DNA of 64,000 nt, from contig CBDUXP010000004.1 of the NCBI GenBank assembly GCA_965371225.1, positions 62,001 through 126,000 of the forward strand. The letters run 5' to 3'. The notes under the pieces were generated by a model. The model was not told where the DNA came from, searched no databases, and worked only from the letters and a program-made list of their open reading frames with translations. The DNA is from CBDUXP01 sp965371225 [NCBI: uncultured bacterium] (GTDB lineage Bacteria > Abyssobacteria > SURF-5 > CBDUXP01). Position numbers and translations under genes: made by a program. This document shows, one piece after another, positions 34,707-46,021 of this stretch; positions within the stretch are counted from its first letter, which is position 1, and every line of letters begins with the position of its first letter.

Positions 34707-35411
34707 TTAGAGTTCCTCTTCGATCTCGTAGCCGAACTGGCGCCACTTCATCCAGCGCACCGCGAACAGGTCGATCGTGGCCCGGAAGACGCGGTTCCAC
34801 ATGCCGTACTTCGATACTCCCCGCTCGCGCGGCCGGTGGCTGACCGGAACTTCCACCACCGTGTAGCCCGCCATCTTGATCAGCGTCGGCAGAAACCGGT
34901 GCATGCCTTCGTACAGCTTCAGGTCCTGCAGACATTCCCGCTTGTAGGCCTTGAGCGAACAGCCCACGTCAGCGATGCTCTCGCCGGTCACCCAGTTGCG
35001 CACGCCATTGGCGATCCGGCTTTGCCAGAGGCGGTACGCCGAATCGTGGCGCTTGTGGCGCCAGCCGACCGCCGCGTCGTACTCCGGCAGCTTTTCGAGG
35101 AGCGTCGGGATGTCGCGCGGATCGTTCTGCAAGTCGGCGTCCAGCGTGATCACCACGTCGCCCCGGGCCGCCTTGAACCCCGCCGCCATGGCGGCCGTCT
35201 GCCCGGCGTTCGCTTTGAAGCCCACCAGCCGCACGGCCGGGTCGCTGGCGCGCAAGTCGCGGATCACCTGGCGGCTCCCGTCGGTGCTGCCGTCGTCCAC
35301 GTAGACGATTTCGTAGTCCGCCTCAAGCGCCTGCATGACGGGGGTGAGCGCGGCGTGGAGGTGCGGCAGCGATGCCTCTTCATTGTAGAGGGGTACCACC
35401 ACGGAATACAC
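34707..35411 (-). CDS. GT2 glycosyltransferase, polyprenyl-phosphate sugar synthase type
   Basis: 234 residues, resembling dolichol-phosphate mannose synthase: YSVVVPLYNEEASLPHL, IVYVDDGSTDGS, the metal-binding ITLDADLQNDP, GWRHKRHDSAYR and RPRERGVSKYGMWNR. It lacks the two C-terminal helices of GtrB/ArnC forms, so it is likely cytosolic or peripheral. It would load a sugar on undecaprenyl phosphate for the ArnT-like enzyme. GTG start one base after guaA. Confidence 0.9.
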   Translation of the reverse strand: MYSVVVPLYNEEASLPHLHAALTPVMQALEADYEIVYVDDGSTDGSRQVIRDLRASDPAVRLVGFKANAGQTAAMAAGFKAARGDVVITLDADLQNDPRDIPTLLEKLPEYDAAVGWRHKRHDSAYRLWQSRIANGVRNWVTGESIADVGCSLKAYKRECLQDLKLYEGMHRFLPTLIKMAGYTVVEVPVSHRPRERGVSKYGMWNRVFRATIDLFAVRWMKWRQFGYEIEEEL

Positions 35412-35412
35412 G

Positions 35413-36972
35413 CTATTCCCACTCGATGGTCGCGGGGGGTTTCGAACTCACGTCGTACACCACCCGGTTGATGCCCGGCACCTCATTGATGATGCGATTG
35501 CTGATGCGGCCCAGCACGTCGGCGGGCATGGGATACCAATCCGCGGTCATGCCGTCGTGACTCGTGACGCAGCGCACCACCGCCGCCTCCTCGTACGTGC
35601 GGTAGTCGCCCATGACGCCCACGCTGCGCACCGGGAGCAGCACCACCAGGGCCTGCCAGATCTCGCGATACAGCCCCGCCGCCGTAATCTCCTCGATGGC
35701 GATGGCGTCCGCTTGGCGGAGCGTTTCCAGCCGCTCGGGGGTGATGCTGCCGAGGCACCGGACGGCGAGACCCGGCCCGGGGAACGGGTGTCGCCACACC
35801 AGGTGGTCCGGCAGCCCCAGTTCGATCCCCACCGCGCGGACTTCGTCCTTGAACATCTCGCGCAGCGGCTCCACCAGGGCGAACTCCATATCATCGGGCA
35901 GGCCACCCACATTGTGGTGCGACTTGATCACGGAGGACGGCCCCCGCACGGACACCGACTCGATCACGTCGGGATACAGCGTCCCCTGCGCCAAAAACTC
36001 GAAGCGGCCCAGGTCCGCGGCGGCTTCCTCGAACACGCGGATGAATTCCCGCCCGATCACCTTCCGCTTCTCTTCCGGATCCTGTACGTCCCGCAGCTTG
36101 CCCACGAACCGATCCACGGCATCGACCACCGTCAACTTGATGTGGAACGCCTCGCGGAAGACCGTTTCCACGAGGTCGCCCTCGCCGAGGCGCAGCAGGC
36201 CCGTGTCCACGAACACGCAATGCAGTTGGTCCCCGACCGCCCGGTGCACGAGCGCGGCGGTGACGGCGGAATCCACCCCGCCACTCAGCCCGCACAGCAC
36301 GCCCCGGTCCCCCACCTGGGTGCGCACGCGCGTCACGGCGTCCGCAATCATGGACCCCGGGGTCCACGTGGGGGCGCACCCGCAGATACGGAAGGCGAAG
36401 TTCTCCAGGATGGTGGCCCCGTGCTGGGTGTGTGTCACTTCCGGATGAAACTGGATGCCGAACATCCGGCGCTGGGGATCGCCGACCGCACAGAGGCCGG
36501 AGTTCGCGCTCTGCCCGATGCACGCGAATCCGGCCGGCAGGCCCTCGACGCCATCCCCGTGGCTCATCCAAACGGTGCTCTCCGCCGGCAGCCCGGCGAA
36601 CAGCGGCGAGCCCGCGCCGTGCGTCAGTTGGGCTTTTCCGAATTCCCGCCGTTCGTTCGGCGCGATGGCGCCGCCGAAGTGGTGCGCGATCACCTGATGG
36701 CCGTAACAGATGCCGAGGATGGGCACGCCCATGTCGTAGACGGCGGGATCGGGCCGGGGGGCGGCGCCCTCGATGACGCTGGCCGGCCCTCCGGAGAAAA
36801 CGATGCCCGCCGGTGCGCGGGCGTGGAGCGTCGCCGCGTCCGCGGTGCACGGCAGAATGTCGCAGAAGACGTGGCTCTCGCGAATGCGGCGGGCGATGAG
36901 CTGCGTAGTTTGCCCGCCGAAGTCGAGGACGACGATTCCGCCCGGGTGGGGATCGGCAGGCGGCGCGGTCAT
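35413..36972 (-). CDS. guaA: GMP synthase (glutamine-hydrolysing)
   Basis: 519 residues; XMP + ATP + glutamine to GMP. The glutaminase domain has [11 protein letters not shown] (Cys nucleophile) and [12 protein letters not shown]. The ATP-pyrophosphatase domain has [10 protein letters not shown] (P-loop). The C-terminal dimer domain has [14 protein letters not shown] and ends [18 protein letters not shown], the universal GuaA terminus. It follows guaB by 27 bases. Confidence 0.98.
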   Translation of the reverse strand: MTAPPADPHPGGIVVLDFGGQTTQLIARRIRESHVFCDILPCTADAATLHARAPAGIVFSGGPASVIEGAAPRPDPAVYDMGVPILGICYGHQVIAHHFGGAIAPNERREFGKAQLTHGAGSPLFAGLPAESTVWMSHGDGVEGLPAGFACIGQSANSGLCAVGDPQRRMFGIQFHPEVTHTQHGATILENFAFRICGCAPTWTPGSMIADAVTRVRTQVGDRGVLCGLSGGVDSAVTAALVHRAVGDQLHCVFVDTGLLRLGEGDLVETVFREAFHIKLTVVDAVDRFVGKLRDVQDPEEKRKVIGREFIRVFEEAAADLGRFEFLAQGTLYPDVIESVSVRGPSSVIKSHHNVGGLPDDMEFALVEPLREMFKDEVRAVGIELGLPDHLVWRHPFPGPGLAVRCLGSITPERLETLRQADAIAIEEITAAGLYREIWQALVVLLPVRSVGVMGDYRTYEEAAVVRCVTSHDGMTADWYPMPADVLGRISNRIINEVPGINRVVYDVSSKPPATIEWE

Positions 36973-36999
36973 GTGCGCGGAGAGTCGGCAGAGCGGCGG

Positions 37000-38496
37000 T
37001 TACACGGATCGGGTGTAATTCGGCGCCTCCTTCGTGATCACCACGTCGTGGGGGTGGCCTTCTTGCAGTGCGGCAAAGGTCTGGCGCACGAAGCGCGCCT
37101 TCTCCCGAAGTTCCGCCAGGTCGCGCGCGCCCACGTACCCCATCCCCGAGCGGAGCCCGCCCACAAGCTGGAAGACCTTATCGCTCACCTTGCCGCGGAA
37201 CGCCACGCGCCCCTCGATGCCTTCCGGAACGAACTTGGAGCTGGCGTCGCTCCCGTCACGGAAATTGTGCTTTTCCCCGTCCTGGAAATACCGGTCCGCG
37301 CTGCCGTCCTTCATGGCGCCGATGGAGCCCATGCCGCGATACATCTTGTAGCCGCGCCCTTCGTAGAACACCATCTCGCCGGGGCTCTCTTCGGTCCCGG
37401 CGAAGAGGCTCCCGGTCATCACGGTATGCGCGCCGGCCGCCAGGGCTTTCACGATGTCCCCGGACCAACGGATGCCCCCGTCCGCGATCACCGGCACCCC
37501 GGTGTCCTTCGCCGCCGCCGCGCAATCCCAGATCGCCGTGAGCTGCGGGACGCCGACGCCCGCCACGATGCGCGTCGTGCAGATGGAGGCTGGGCCCACC
37601 CCCACCTTGATCGCGTCCGCGCCCACCTCGATCAGGTCTAGCGTGGCCTCCCCCGTGACTACGTTGCCGGCAACCAGGTCCACCTCGCGGAACGCGAGTT
37701 TCAGCTCGCGCACGGTCTCAAGCACACGAATGTTGTGGCCGTGTGCGGTATCCACGACGAGCACGTCCACGTCCGCCGCCACGAGCGCCTGCGCCCGCTC
37801 CATGGCATCCACCCCCACGCCTACCGCCGCTCCGACGCGCAGGCGCCCCCGGTCATCCTTCGCGGCTTGCGGGAAATCCTGCGCCTTGCGGATGTCCTTG
37901 ATGGTAATCATGCCGCAGAGTTTCCCGGCGTCATCCGTGACCAAGAGTTTTTCGATGCGGTGCTCGTGCAGCAGGCGCTTGGCGTCGTCCAGCGTGGTGC
38001 CGGGCCGCACGGTGATCAAGTGCTCTTTGGTCATCACGTCGCCGATGCGTTGGTCCCACTCGGTTTGGAAACGCAGGTCGCGGTTCGTGATGATCCCGAC
38101 GAGCGTCCCGCCGTTGTGCGTGATGGGAATGCCGCTGATGTGATAGCGGCCCATCAATTCCTCCGCCTCGCGAACGGGGCGGTCGGGAGTCAGGGTGATC
38201 GGGTCGTTGATGACCCCACTCTCGGAGCGCTTCACCCGGTCGACTTCGTGGGCCTGCTGCTCGACGGTGAGGTTCTTATGGATGATGCCGATGCCGCCTT
38301 CCTGGGCCAGGGCGATGGCCAGTCGGGCTTCGGTCACCGAATCCATCGCGGCGCTGGCGAGCGGCGTCGTCAGGACCACGTTGCGCGTGAACCGCGTACT
38401 GACGTCTACGTCCGCCGGCAGCACTTCCGACCGGCCGGGCACCAGGCTGACATCGTCGAAGGCCAGCCCTTCCTTGAACAAGTCGGCTTCGGGCAT
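37000..38496 (-). CDS. guaB: IMP dehydrogenase
   Basis: 498 residues; oxidises IMP to XMP with NAD, the branch toward GMP. It begins [21 protein letters not shown], has a CBS pair (about residues 95-210), the active-site loop [19 protein letters not shown] with the catalytic Cys, [18 protein letters not shown], and the flap region [10 protein letters not shown]. Own promoter 66-94 bases upstream; guaA follows. Confidence 0.98.
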   Translation of the reverse strand: MPEADLFKEGLAFDDVSLVPGRSEVLPADVDVSTRFTRNVVLTTPLASAAMDSVTEARLAIALAQEGGIGIIHKNLTVEQQAHEVDRVKRSESGVINDPITLTPDRPVREAEELMGRYHISGIPITHNGGTLVGIITNRDLRFQTEWDQRIGDVMTKEHLITVRPGTTLDDAKRLLHEHRIEKLLVTDDAGKLCGMITIKDIRKAQDFPQAAKDDRGRLRVGAAVGVGVDAMERAQALVAADVDVLVVDTAHGHNIRVLETVRELKLAFREVDLVAGNVVTGEATLDLIEVGADAIKVGVGPASICTTRIVAGVGVPQLTAIWDCAAAAKDTGVPVIADGGIRWSGDIVKALAAGAHTVMTGSLFAGTEESPGEMVFYEGRGYKMYRGMGSIGAMKDGSADRYFQDGEKHNFRDGSDASSKFVPEGIEGRVAFRGKVSDKVFQLVGGLRSGMGYVGARDLAELREKARFVRQTFAALQEGHPHDVVITKEAPNYTRSV

Positions 38497-38561
38497 GATT
38501 GGCTGATCGCTCCTTGCGTCCCGGGGCCGCCTCTACGCTACCTCCGGGAATTTAGCCGCCT

Positions 38562-38590
38562 AGGATACTCCCGACCGAAGCGAAACTCAA
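38562..38590 (-). promoter_or_regulatory. Sigma70-type promoter of guaB-guaA
   Basis: -35 TTGAGT (38590-38585), 17-base spacer, -10 TATCCT (38567-38562). It begins directly after the groEL terminator U-run (38598-38593), so termination and re-initiation are packed into about 70 bases. Leader about 60 bases. Confidence 0.75.
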
Positions 38591-38592
38591 GC

Positions 38593-38630
38593 AAAAAAGG
38601 CCGCGCCCCTGCCAGGAATGGCCAGGGGCG
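38593..38630 (-). terminator. Intrinsic terminator after groEL
   Basis: On the minus strand CGCCCCT (38630-38624) pairs with AGGGGCG (38610-38604), with an inner GCCA/TGGC extension, followed by CGGCC and six T. It lies 33 bases after the groEL stop. Confidence 0.83.
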
Positions 38631-38662
38631 TTGCAGCAGTCGTTCGGCGAGCCGGGCGGGTG

Positions 38663-40315
<1,653 letters not shown>

Positions 40316-40603
40316 CTAGGTGCGCGTTGCCAGGAGATCGATCTCCCGAAGAATCAAGTAGTCCGTGTCGCCGATGTTGACTTCAGTGCCGGAGTACTGG
40401 GCGAATAGCACGTGGTCCCCCTTCTTCACGGACATCTCTGCGCGCTTGCCGGTGTCCAACCGGCGCCCGGGGCCCACCCACTTGACCACCGCCTCTTGCG
40501 GTTTCTCCTTGGCGGTGTCCGGCAATACCAGACCGCCACGTGTGGTCTTCTCCGCCTCAACCACTTGAACAATGATGCGGTCACCTAACGGACGCATTTT
40601 CAC
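40316..40603 (-). CDS. groES: Co-chaperonin GroES
   Basis: 95 residues, the 10-kDa lid of GroEL. It has MRPLGDRIIVQVVEAEKTTRGG, the mobile loop (about residues 17-32), GDHVLFAQYSGTEV and LILREIDLLA. I chose GTG 40603 (VKMRPLG) because GAGGAGG lies 9 bases before it; ATG 40597 would also fit the family. Confidence 0.97.
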   Translation of the reverse strand: MKMRPLGDRIIVQVVEAEKTTRGGLVLPDTAKEKPQEAVVKWVGPGRRLDTGKRAEMSVKKGDHVLFAQYSGTEVNIGDTDYLILREIDLLATRT

Positions 40604-40748
40604 CGGGGTATTCCTCCTCACCGACCCGCGGGCCGGCCACCAGTCCTCGTGGAGGCGGCTCCCATGGCGCCTCCGGGGGTGCGATGCGCTCTTGACCTGA
40701 AACCGGTGCGGGCGCGTTCGGGCGTAGTCAGAACTATCGCAGCAGCGG

Positions 40749-40779
40749 AGGATAACACACGTTCAGGCCTGACTGTCAA
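40749..40779 (-). promoter_or_regulatory. groES-groEL promoter with palindromic spacer
   Basis: A perfect -35 TTGACA (40779-40774) and a -10 candidate TATCCT (40754-40749) are separated by 19 bases. Inside the spacer is a perfect 10-bp palindrome TCAGGCCTGA (40763-40772), a possible operator. I find no CIRCE element in the 219 bases between rsmA and groES. The leader is about 140 bases, longer than for the other promoters here. Confidence 0.6.
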
Positions 40780-40822
40780 CATTATCGGCGCGCGGGCCCG
40801 CGCCGTCGCCACCGGGCGGAGG

Positions 40823-41710
40823 TTAGCCGAGACTGCGGACGGGGCCGCGCGCCTGCCCTTCCAGGGGCCGCAAGGCATCGGCAAGGGCTACAAACTCCTC
40901 GAAGGCGAGCGTCTCCCCACGACGTTGGTGATCCAGGTTGACAGTCGCCAGGGCGGCGAGCACGTCGGGCTTGGACAGGCCGACGAGCGGACCCGCCGTG
41001 AGCGCATTGCGCAGGGATTTGCGCCGCTGGCCGAACGCGGCCTTCACCACGCGGAAGAACCAGGCCCGGTCTGCCGCGGGCACGCGGGGTTCGTGCCGGC
41101 GCAGGTGCACAATGGCGGATTCGACTTTGGGCCGCGGCTTGAACGCCGTCCGTGACACGTAATGTGCGATGGAGGTCCGCGCGTAACAGCGTGTCGTCAC
41201 CGTCAGGACGCTGTAGCTCTTCTCGCCGGGACCCGACACAAGGCGCTCGGCGACTTCCCGCTGCACCATAACCGTCAAGGAGTGGAACGGCGCGGGTGTC
41301 TCCAAGAAGGCCGTGAGAATCGGGGACGTAATGTAGAAGGGCAGATTCGACACCATCTTGATGGGGCGGTCCGCCGCGAGGTAGCGCGTCGTCAGTTCGC
41401 CCACGTCGTACACGAGAACGTCGCCGATGAAGAGGCGCACGGCGGCCCGGTCTGCAAACCGCTCGCACAAGACGGGAGCGAACGCCGGATCGATCTCGAC
41501 GGCGAAGACGGTGTCCGCGTAATCGGCCAGCACCGCGGTAAGATCGCCGATACCCGCACCCACCTCGAACACTTGATCGTCCGGCCCCAGCCCGGCCACC
41601 TCGGCCATCTTCCGGTTGATGTTGGGGTCGAGCAGGAAATTCTGGCCCAGCCGCTTCTTGAAGCGCAGGCCGTACTTCTGCCAGAGATCACCCGGCCGGA
41701 GTTCCGGCAT
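40823..41710 (-). CDS. rsmA: 16S rRNA dimethyladenosine transferase RsmA (KsgA)
   Basis: 295 residues; dimethylates two adjacent adenines in helix 45 of 16S rRNA. It has GLRFKKRLGQNFLLDPNI, SAM motif VFEVGAGIGDLTAVLA, the catalytic NLPFYITSPIL (NLPY-type motif with F) and FKPRPKVESAIVHL, and GQRRKSLRNAL in the C-domain. ATG 41710 lies 23 bases inside the 3' end of pdxA; pdxA-rsmA adjacency is widespread. Confidence 0.96.
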   Translation of the reverse strand: MPELRPGDLWQKYGLRFKKRLGQNFLLDPNINRKMAEVAGLGPDDQVFEVGAGIGDLTAVLADYADTVFAVEIDPAFAPVLCERFADRAAVRLFIGDVLVYDVGELTTRYLAADRPIKMVSNLPFYITSPILTAFLETPAPFHSLTVMVQREVAERLVSGPGEKSYSVLTVTTRCYARTSIAHYVSRTAFKPRPKVESAIVHLRRHEPRVPAADRAWFFRVVKAAFGQRRKSLRNALTAGPLVGLSKPDVLAALATVNLDHQRRGETLAFEEFVALADALRPLEGQARGPVRSLG

Positions 41711-42656
41711 GGACAAATCGGGCGGCGAGCAGCACCGCGGTTTTGAGGCTGGTGGGATCGGCAGTGCCCCGGCCCGCAAGATCGAACGCGGTGCCGTGGT
41801 CCACGGAGGTCCGCACGTATGGCAGCCCGAGCGTGACATTTACTCCGCTGTTGAACGCGACGAGCTTGAACGGCGCCAGGCCCTGGTCGTGGTACATGGC
41901 CACAGTGGCATCGAAATCGCCCCGGCCCGCCCGCATGAATGCCGTGTCGGCCGGCAGCGGTCCTTCCACGTGCACACCGCCGGCGCGCGCCCGTTCCACT
42001 GCCGGGGCAATGACGGCCGTATCCTCGGCGCCAAACAGGCCATCCTCCCCCGCGTGCGGGTTCAGCCCACACACGCCCAGACGTGGGGCCGCCACATCCA
42101 GTACGCGCAGGACCGCCGCGGTGCGCTCGATCGTAATGCCGACCCGTTCGTGCGTCAGGCGCCGGGGCACCTCGCTCAGGGGACAATGGACGGTGACGAG
42201 TGATACGCAAAGCTGCGGACTCCAGAAGAACATGGTGGGCTCGGGCACGCCCACACGTTCACCGAGGTATTCCGTGTGGCCGACGAAGGCGGGATGCCCC
42301 GCCTGGTGCACGGCCGCTTTGCTCACCGGGCCGGTGACGATGCCCACCACGGTGCCGGCTTCCGCCAGGTCGGCGGCCGCGGCCAGCGTGGCCATGGCCC
42401 ACGCTCCCCCCGCGGCGCTGGCGCGGCCCACCTCCGGCACGTCCACATCCGGGCACCGCACTTCGTGGATCTCGATACCCTGCCCGGCGCCCCGTGCCCC
42501 CACCGTGTCCTGCGCGCGCTCGAGGGCCCAACGCGGGCCCACGACCACCAGATCTATCGCGGCCCGCACGTCCGGGTCGTTGCTTACGCGGGCCACCACT
42601 TCGGGTCCAATGCCGGCCGGGTCGCCGAGAGTCAGGGCGAGGCGGGGCCGGGTCAC
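41688..42656 (-). CDS. pdxA: 4-hydroxythreonine-4-phosphate dehydrogenase (PdxA)
   Basis: 322 residues of the DXP-dependent vitamin B6 pathway. It has LALTLGDPAGIGPEVVA, metal and substrate motifs TGPVSKAAVHQAGHPAFVGHTEYL, GLNPHAGEDGLFG, AMYHDQGLAPFKL and PYVRTSVDHGTAFDLAGRG. The GTG at 42656 overlaps the stop of the upstream YkvA-like gene (GTGA). The DHGTAFDLAG motif is diagnostic. No other pdx gene is in the window. Confidence 0.96.
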   Translation of the reverse strand: MTRPRLALTLGDPAGIGPEVVARVSNDPDVRAAIDLVVVGPRWALERAQDTVGARGAGQGIEIHEVRCPDVDVPEVGRASAAGGAWAMATLAAAADLAEAGTVVGIVTGPVSKAAVHQAGHPAFVGHTEYLGERVGVPEPTMFFWSPQLCVSLVTVHCPLSEVPRRLTHERVGITIERTAAVLRVLDVAAPRLGVCGLNPHAGEDGLFGAEDTAVIAPAVERARAGGVHVEGPLPADTAFMRAGRGDFDATVAMYHDQGLAPFKLVAFNSGVNVTLGLPYVRTSVDHGTAFDLAGRGTADPTSLKTAVLLAARFVHAGTPAG

Positions 42657-42997
42657 GGAGGTGGGGGCGCGGCTTGAGGGGCCAAGGCGGCCACGTGCTC
42701 GTCGACGATGGCCTTGGGCACCCGGCGCAAGAACGCCTGGCAACCGAACACGAGCACGGTGAAGTCGTCGACCAGCCCCAAGGGGCCGAACACCGCGGCG
42801 GGCAGGAAGTCGACGGGTGAGATTACATAGGCGAGGGTGCCCAGCAGGATAAGGCGCGGGAACCAGCGGGTGCGGCGGTCCCAGAAGACGCGCCAAAACA
42901 GCCGGAGCATGGTGGGGAGGCGGCGCAGCAGCATCAGGAACGTGGCGGGGTTGCGCGAGAACGCCCCGACGGTGGCGCCGAGGGTTTCCCGCCTCAT
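42653..42997 (-). CDS. YkvA-like DUF1232 membrane protein
   Basis: 114 residues with an N-terminal amphipathic region and hydrophobic helix LILLGTLAYVISPVDFLPAAVFGPLGLVDD; the ISPVDFLPD/A.. .G..DD pattern is the DUF1232 core. Function unknown in the family. The ATG overlaps the kdsB stop (ATGA), preceded by GGAGGGGAG. Confidence 0.88.
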   Translation of the reverse strand: MRRETLGATVGAFSRNPATFLMLLRRLPTMLRLFWRVFWDRRTRWFPRLILLGTLAYVISPVDFLPAAVFGPLGLVDDFTVLVFGCQAFLRRVPKAIVDEHVAALAPQAAPPPP

Positions 42998-43746
42998 GTG
43001 AGACTCCCCTCCGCGCACAGCGCGCGGACGCGTTCGAGGTCTTCCGCGGTCTCCACGTGCATGGGTTCGTAATCGGTTACCGCAACCGCAATGTGCTCGC
43101 CGTGTTCCAAGGCCCGTAACTGTTCCAGCCGTTCCTGGCGTTCCCCGGGTGTCCGTGGCAGTTGCGGGTAACGCAACAGGAACTCGCGCCGAAAGCCGTA
43201 GAGGCCGATGTGTTGGTAAAAGCGCGGGACGTCGGCAGCCGTCTCGAACTCCTCCCGCGTGGCATGCGGGATCGGACTCCGGGAAAAGTACACCGCCTCG
43301 CCCGCCGTATTCACGACCACCTTCGCGGTGTGCGGGCTGATGAAATCATCCCACCGGCGGCAGGGATGCACCAGCGTCCCCATGTTCACGTCCGGCCGCT
43401 GTTGCATCAACGCGATGAGCAGGTCGATGGCCGCCGGCTGAATGAACGGCTCGTCCCCCTGCACGTTGATCACCCATTCGGTCTCGAGGGTTGCGGCGAC
43501 CTCCGCGCACCGATCCGTGCCCGACGGATGCTCGGCCCGCGTCATGACCACGTCGACGCCGTGCGCCGTGCAGGCGTCGACGATGCGGGCGTCATCGGTC
43601 GCGACGAGGACCGTCTCCGCCAGGGAGCACTGCTGCGCCCGCCGGGCGCAGCGCACGACCATGGGCAAGCCGCCGATGTCGGCGAGAGCCTTCGCCGGCA
43701 TGCGCGTCGACGCGTAGCGCGCCGGAATGACGATCGCGACTCCCAT
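42994..43746 (-). CDS. kdsB: CMP-Kdo synthetase (KdsB)
   Basis: 250 residues; activates Kdo with CTP for transfer to lipid A. It has VIPARYASTRMPAKALADI, VVMTRAEHPSGTDRCAEV, INVQGDEPFIQP and YFSRSPIPHATRE, matching KdsB over its length (E. coli 248). ATG 43746 follows the GT4 stop by 4 bases; an in-frame TTG at 43767 would add seven residues. Confidence 0.96.
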   Translation of the reverse strand: MGVAIVIPARYASTRMPAKALADIGGLPMVVRCARRAQQCSLAETVLVATDDARIVDACTAHGVDVVMTRAEHPSGTDRCAEVAATLETEWVINVQGDEPFIQPAAIDLLIALMQQRPDVNMGTLVHPCRRWDDFISPHTAKVVVNTAGEAVYFSRSPIPHATREEFETAADVPRFYQHIGLYGFRREFLLRYPQLPRTPGERQERLEQLRALEHGEHIAVAVTDYEPMHVETAEDLERVRALCAEGSLT

Positions 43747-43750
43747 GGCG

Positions 43751-44863
43751 TCAGCCGTCGCGCCCAAGAGCGCGGGCGTACGTGCGGAGCGTGCCGTCCA
43801 CCATGCAGTCGGCTGTGACGTGGCGCAGTGCCCAGGCGCGGGCCGCCTGCGCCATCGTTTTGGCGGTGTCGGGGGCTTCCAGCATGTCGCAAATGGCGGC
43901 GGCGAGCGCGACCGGGTCTTCTTTCGCCGCGACGCGGCCCGTGGTGCCGTCCTCGATCAATTCGGGGAGTCCGCCGGCGTCGGTCACGACGCTGGGCCGC
44001 GAGAGAAAGATGGCATCGATCACGCTCGTATTGAGGCCTTCCAGGTGCGAGGGCATGACGTACAGGTCGCACACGGCCGTGATGGCGAGGTAATCCTCGC
44101 GAAAACCCGCGAAAAGTATAGCATCGGCTACGCCCCGGTCCCGCGCCTGCTGTCGCAGGGGCTCCTGCAAGGGGCCCTCGCCCACGAAGACGAACCGGGC
44201 GGATGGATGGCGTTGCAGGACTGCGGGAATGGCATCCACGAGAAACCGGTGCCCTTTATGGCCCACGAGCGCCGCTACAGTAACGATGACCGGGCCTTGC
44301 GGCCGGATGCCGAACGTCCCGGCGAAGTCCAGGGGCTTCGTGGCTTCCGCGCGATGCGGATCCAGCCCGCTCAGCACCACGTCGATACGGTCCGGGCAGA
44401 CGCCGTCAGCGATCATGACGCGGCGCACGGCCTCGCTGATCGCGATGTAGCGATCCACGCGCGTGCGGTACTTCCAGAGCGCCACGCGCAGGGGCAGTTT
44501 GTGGATACTGAAATCGACGCGCCGCGACACGATCAGCTTCGGTTCCGGCTTGCCCAGGCAGGCCAGCACGCCGTGCATGTGGGTGTGCGACGTATGACAG
44601 TGCACAATGTCGGGGCGCCGCTCGGCGATCCGGCGGCGCAGGGTGAACACCGCCTGGGGAGACAGCTCCCCGCGGCTGGGCACTTCCAAGACTTCGATCC
44701 CCGCGGCGAAGGCGTGCTCACTCAGCGTGCTCCGCGGCTGCGCCACCAGGACGGCCTCATGTCCGCGGTCGCGTAGGCCGCTCAGCAGCGTCAGGACTTG
44801 CTGTTCGCCGCCGCGCCAGCCGCGCAGCTCGTTCAGGTGGAAGCTCCGGATGGGAACGGGCAT
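43751..44863 (-). CDS. GT4 glycosyltransferase
   Basis: 370 residues with the GT-B fold: N-domain start SFHLNELRGWRGGEQQVLTLL, IVHCHTSHTHMHG, and C-domain VTVAALVGHKGHRFLVDA, VFVGEGPLQEPL and the EX7E-like PSHLEGLNTSVIDAI. The N-terminal GGEQQ replaces the usual GGxE. It transfers a nucleotide sugar, probably onto the growing LPS core given kdsB, rfaE2 and other GTs around it. ATG 44863 was chosen because sequence upstream in this frame lies in the neighbouring GT gene. Confidence 0.88.
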   Translation of the reverse strand: MPVPIRSFHLNELRGWRGGEQQVLTLLSGLRDRGHEAVLVAQPRSTLSEHAFAAGIEVLEVPSRGELSPQAVFTLRRRIAERRPDIVHCHTSHTHMHGVLACLGKPEPKLIVSRRVDFSIHKLPLRVALWKYRTRVDRYIAISEAVRRVMIADGVCPDRIDVVLSGLDPHRAEATKPLDFAGTFGIRPQGPVIVTVAALVGHKGHRFLVDAIPAVLQRHPSARFVFVGEGPLQEPLRQQARDRGVADAILFAGFREDYLAITAVCDLYVMPSHLEGLNTSVIDAIFLSRPSVVTDAGGLPELIEDGTTGRVAAKEDPVALAAAICDMLEAPDTAKTMAQAARAWALRHVTADCMVDGTLRTYARALGRDG

Positions 44864-44880
44864 GGCCGATGCGCGAGCCC

Positions 44881-46017
44881 CTAGCGGGGGGCCCCCGAGG
44901 CCTGTGCGGACACGGCGGGCTCGCCCGAGGCGATCCGGTGGTACAACCGGCGGGTGGCGATGGCGGTGCGCTGCCACGTGAAGTCCCGCGCCCGTTCCAA
45001 GCCGCTTTGGATGGCGTGTACGCGCCAGGCTTCGTCGGTCATGAGTCGGCGCAGCCCGTCCGCGATGGCATCGACATCCGTGGGATCCACGGTGAGCAGT
45101 GCCTCGCCCCCAATCTCCGGCGACGAGCTGCGGTTGCCCGCGAGCACTGGACACCCAGATGCCATGGCTTCCAGGATCGGCAGGCCGAACCCTTCATACA
45201 GGCTGGGAAACGCGAGGGCCGACGCGGCTGCGTAGAGTGCAGGCAGGTGTCCGGATTCCAGGTAGGGAAAACGCAGGATGCGCTCGCGCAGGGGAGATCG
45301 CTCGACGACCGCCTCGGCTTCTTCGCTGCCGTAACCGCCGTGGCCGACCAGCACAAGATGCAAGTCAGGATCCAGGTCCGGCGCGGCCCGTTCGAAGGCC
45401 TGCACGAGCCGGATCACGTTCTTGCGGCGATCCATGCGGCCGAGGAAGAGTACGTAGTGTTCGGGAATGGGGTACCACTCCCGCACCCGGTCGATTTCCG
45501 AAGCGGCTTCCGGCTCGTAGGCATCCGCCACGCCGAGGTAGATCACCACGAGCTTCTCCGGCGGCGCGTCCAGGTGTGTGCGCAGGTCGGCCGCGGTACT
45601 TTCCGAGATACAGATGATGGCGGCGGCGCGTTCCAGGGCGCGCTGGTACTGCGCCAACTTCTTCTTGCGAAAGGTCGGGTTGGCAAACTCGTCCGACACC
45701 ACGGAGAAGACGTCGCAGATGGTGGCGACCACGGGCGTCTTGCGCCAGCGCGGTACCCGCACGTCCAGGCCGTGAAACAGGTCTAGCCGCCCCGCGCGGA
45801 AGGGGCGCAAGGGAGGTTGCCACACGGCGCGCCGGACGTGGCTGGGGAGGTCCTCCGTAATCCCGAAGCGCCGCTTGTGCCGGGAGAGTCGCCAACACAC
45901 GATGTATTCCTCGCCCGGAGGAGCGACCGCCAGTTGCGCCACGAGACTGCGGATGTATTGGGCGATACCCGTGCCGCCGACGGTGGCGGCGGAGGAACAA
46001 TCGAGTCCGATGCGCAG
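44881..46017 (-). CDS. GT4 glycosyltransferase (probable CTG start)
   Basis: 378 residues, GT-B fold: VLFLGRMDRRKNVIRLVQAFE, LVLVGHGGYG and FPSLYEGFGLPILEAMASGCPVL with the EX7E motif. The first ATG/GTG/TTG in frame (GTG 45942) would remove the family N-terminus. The frame continues upstream as RIGLDCSSAATVGGTGIAQYI, the classic GT4 start with the GGTG loop. The only start codon available there is CTG 46017, with GGAGGG about 8 bases before it and the preceding stop overlapping the leader. I propose CTG initiation. An LPS core or O-unit role is inferred. Confidence 0.87.
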   Translation of the reverse strand: MRIGLDCSSAATVGGTGIAQYIRSLVAQLAVAPPGEEYIVCWRLSRHKRRFGITEDLPSHVRRAVWQPPLRPFRAGRLDLFHGLDVRVPRWRKTPVVATICDVFSVVSDEFANPTFRKKKLAQYQRALERAAAIICISESTAADLRTHLDAPPEKLVVIYLGVADAYEPEAASEIDRVREWYPIPEHYVLFLGRMDRRKNVIRLVQAFERAAPDLDPDLHLVLVGHGGYGSEEAEAVVERSPLRERILRFPYLESGHLPALYAAASALAFPSLYEGFGLPILEAMASGCPVLAGNRSSSPEIGGEALLTVDPTDVDAIADGLRRLMTDEAWRVHAIQSGLERARDFTWQRTAIATRRLYHRIASGEPAVSAQASGAPR

Positions 46018-46021
46018 AGGA

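Noticed and set aside
40604-40822. CIRCE (HrcA) operator before groES
   Set aside because: No sequence resembling the TTAGCACTC/GAGTGCTAA pair was found; the only palindrome is TCAGGCCTGA.
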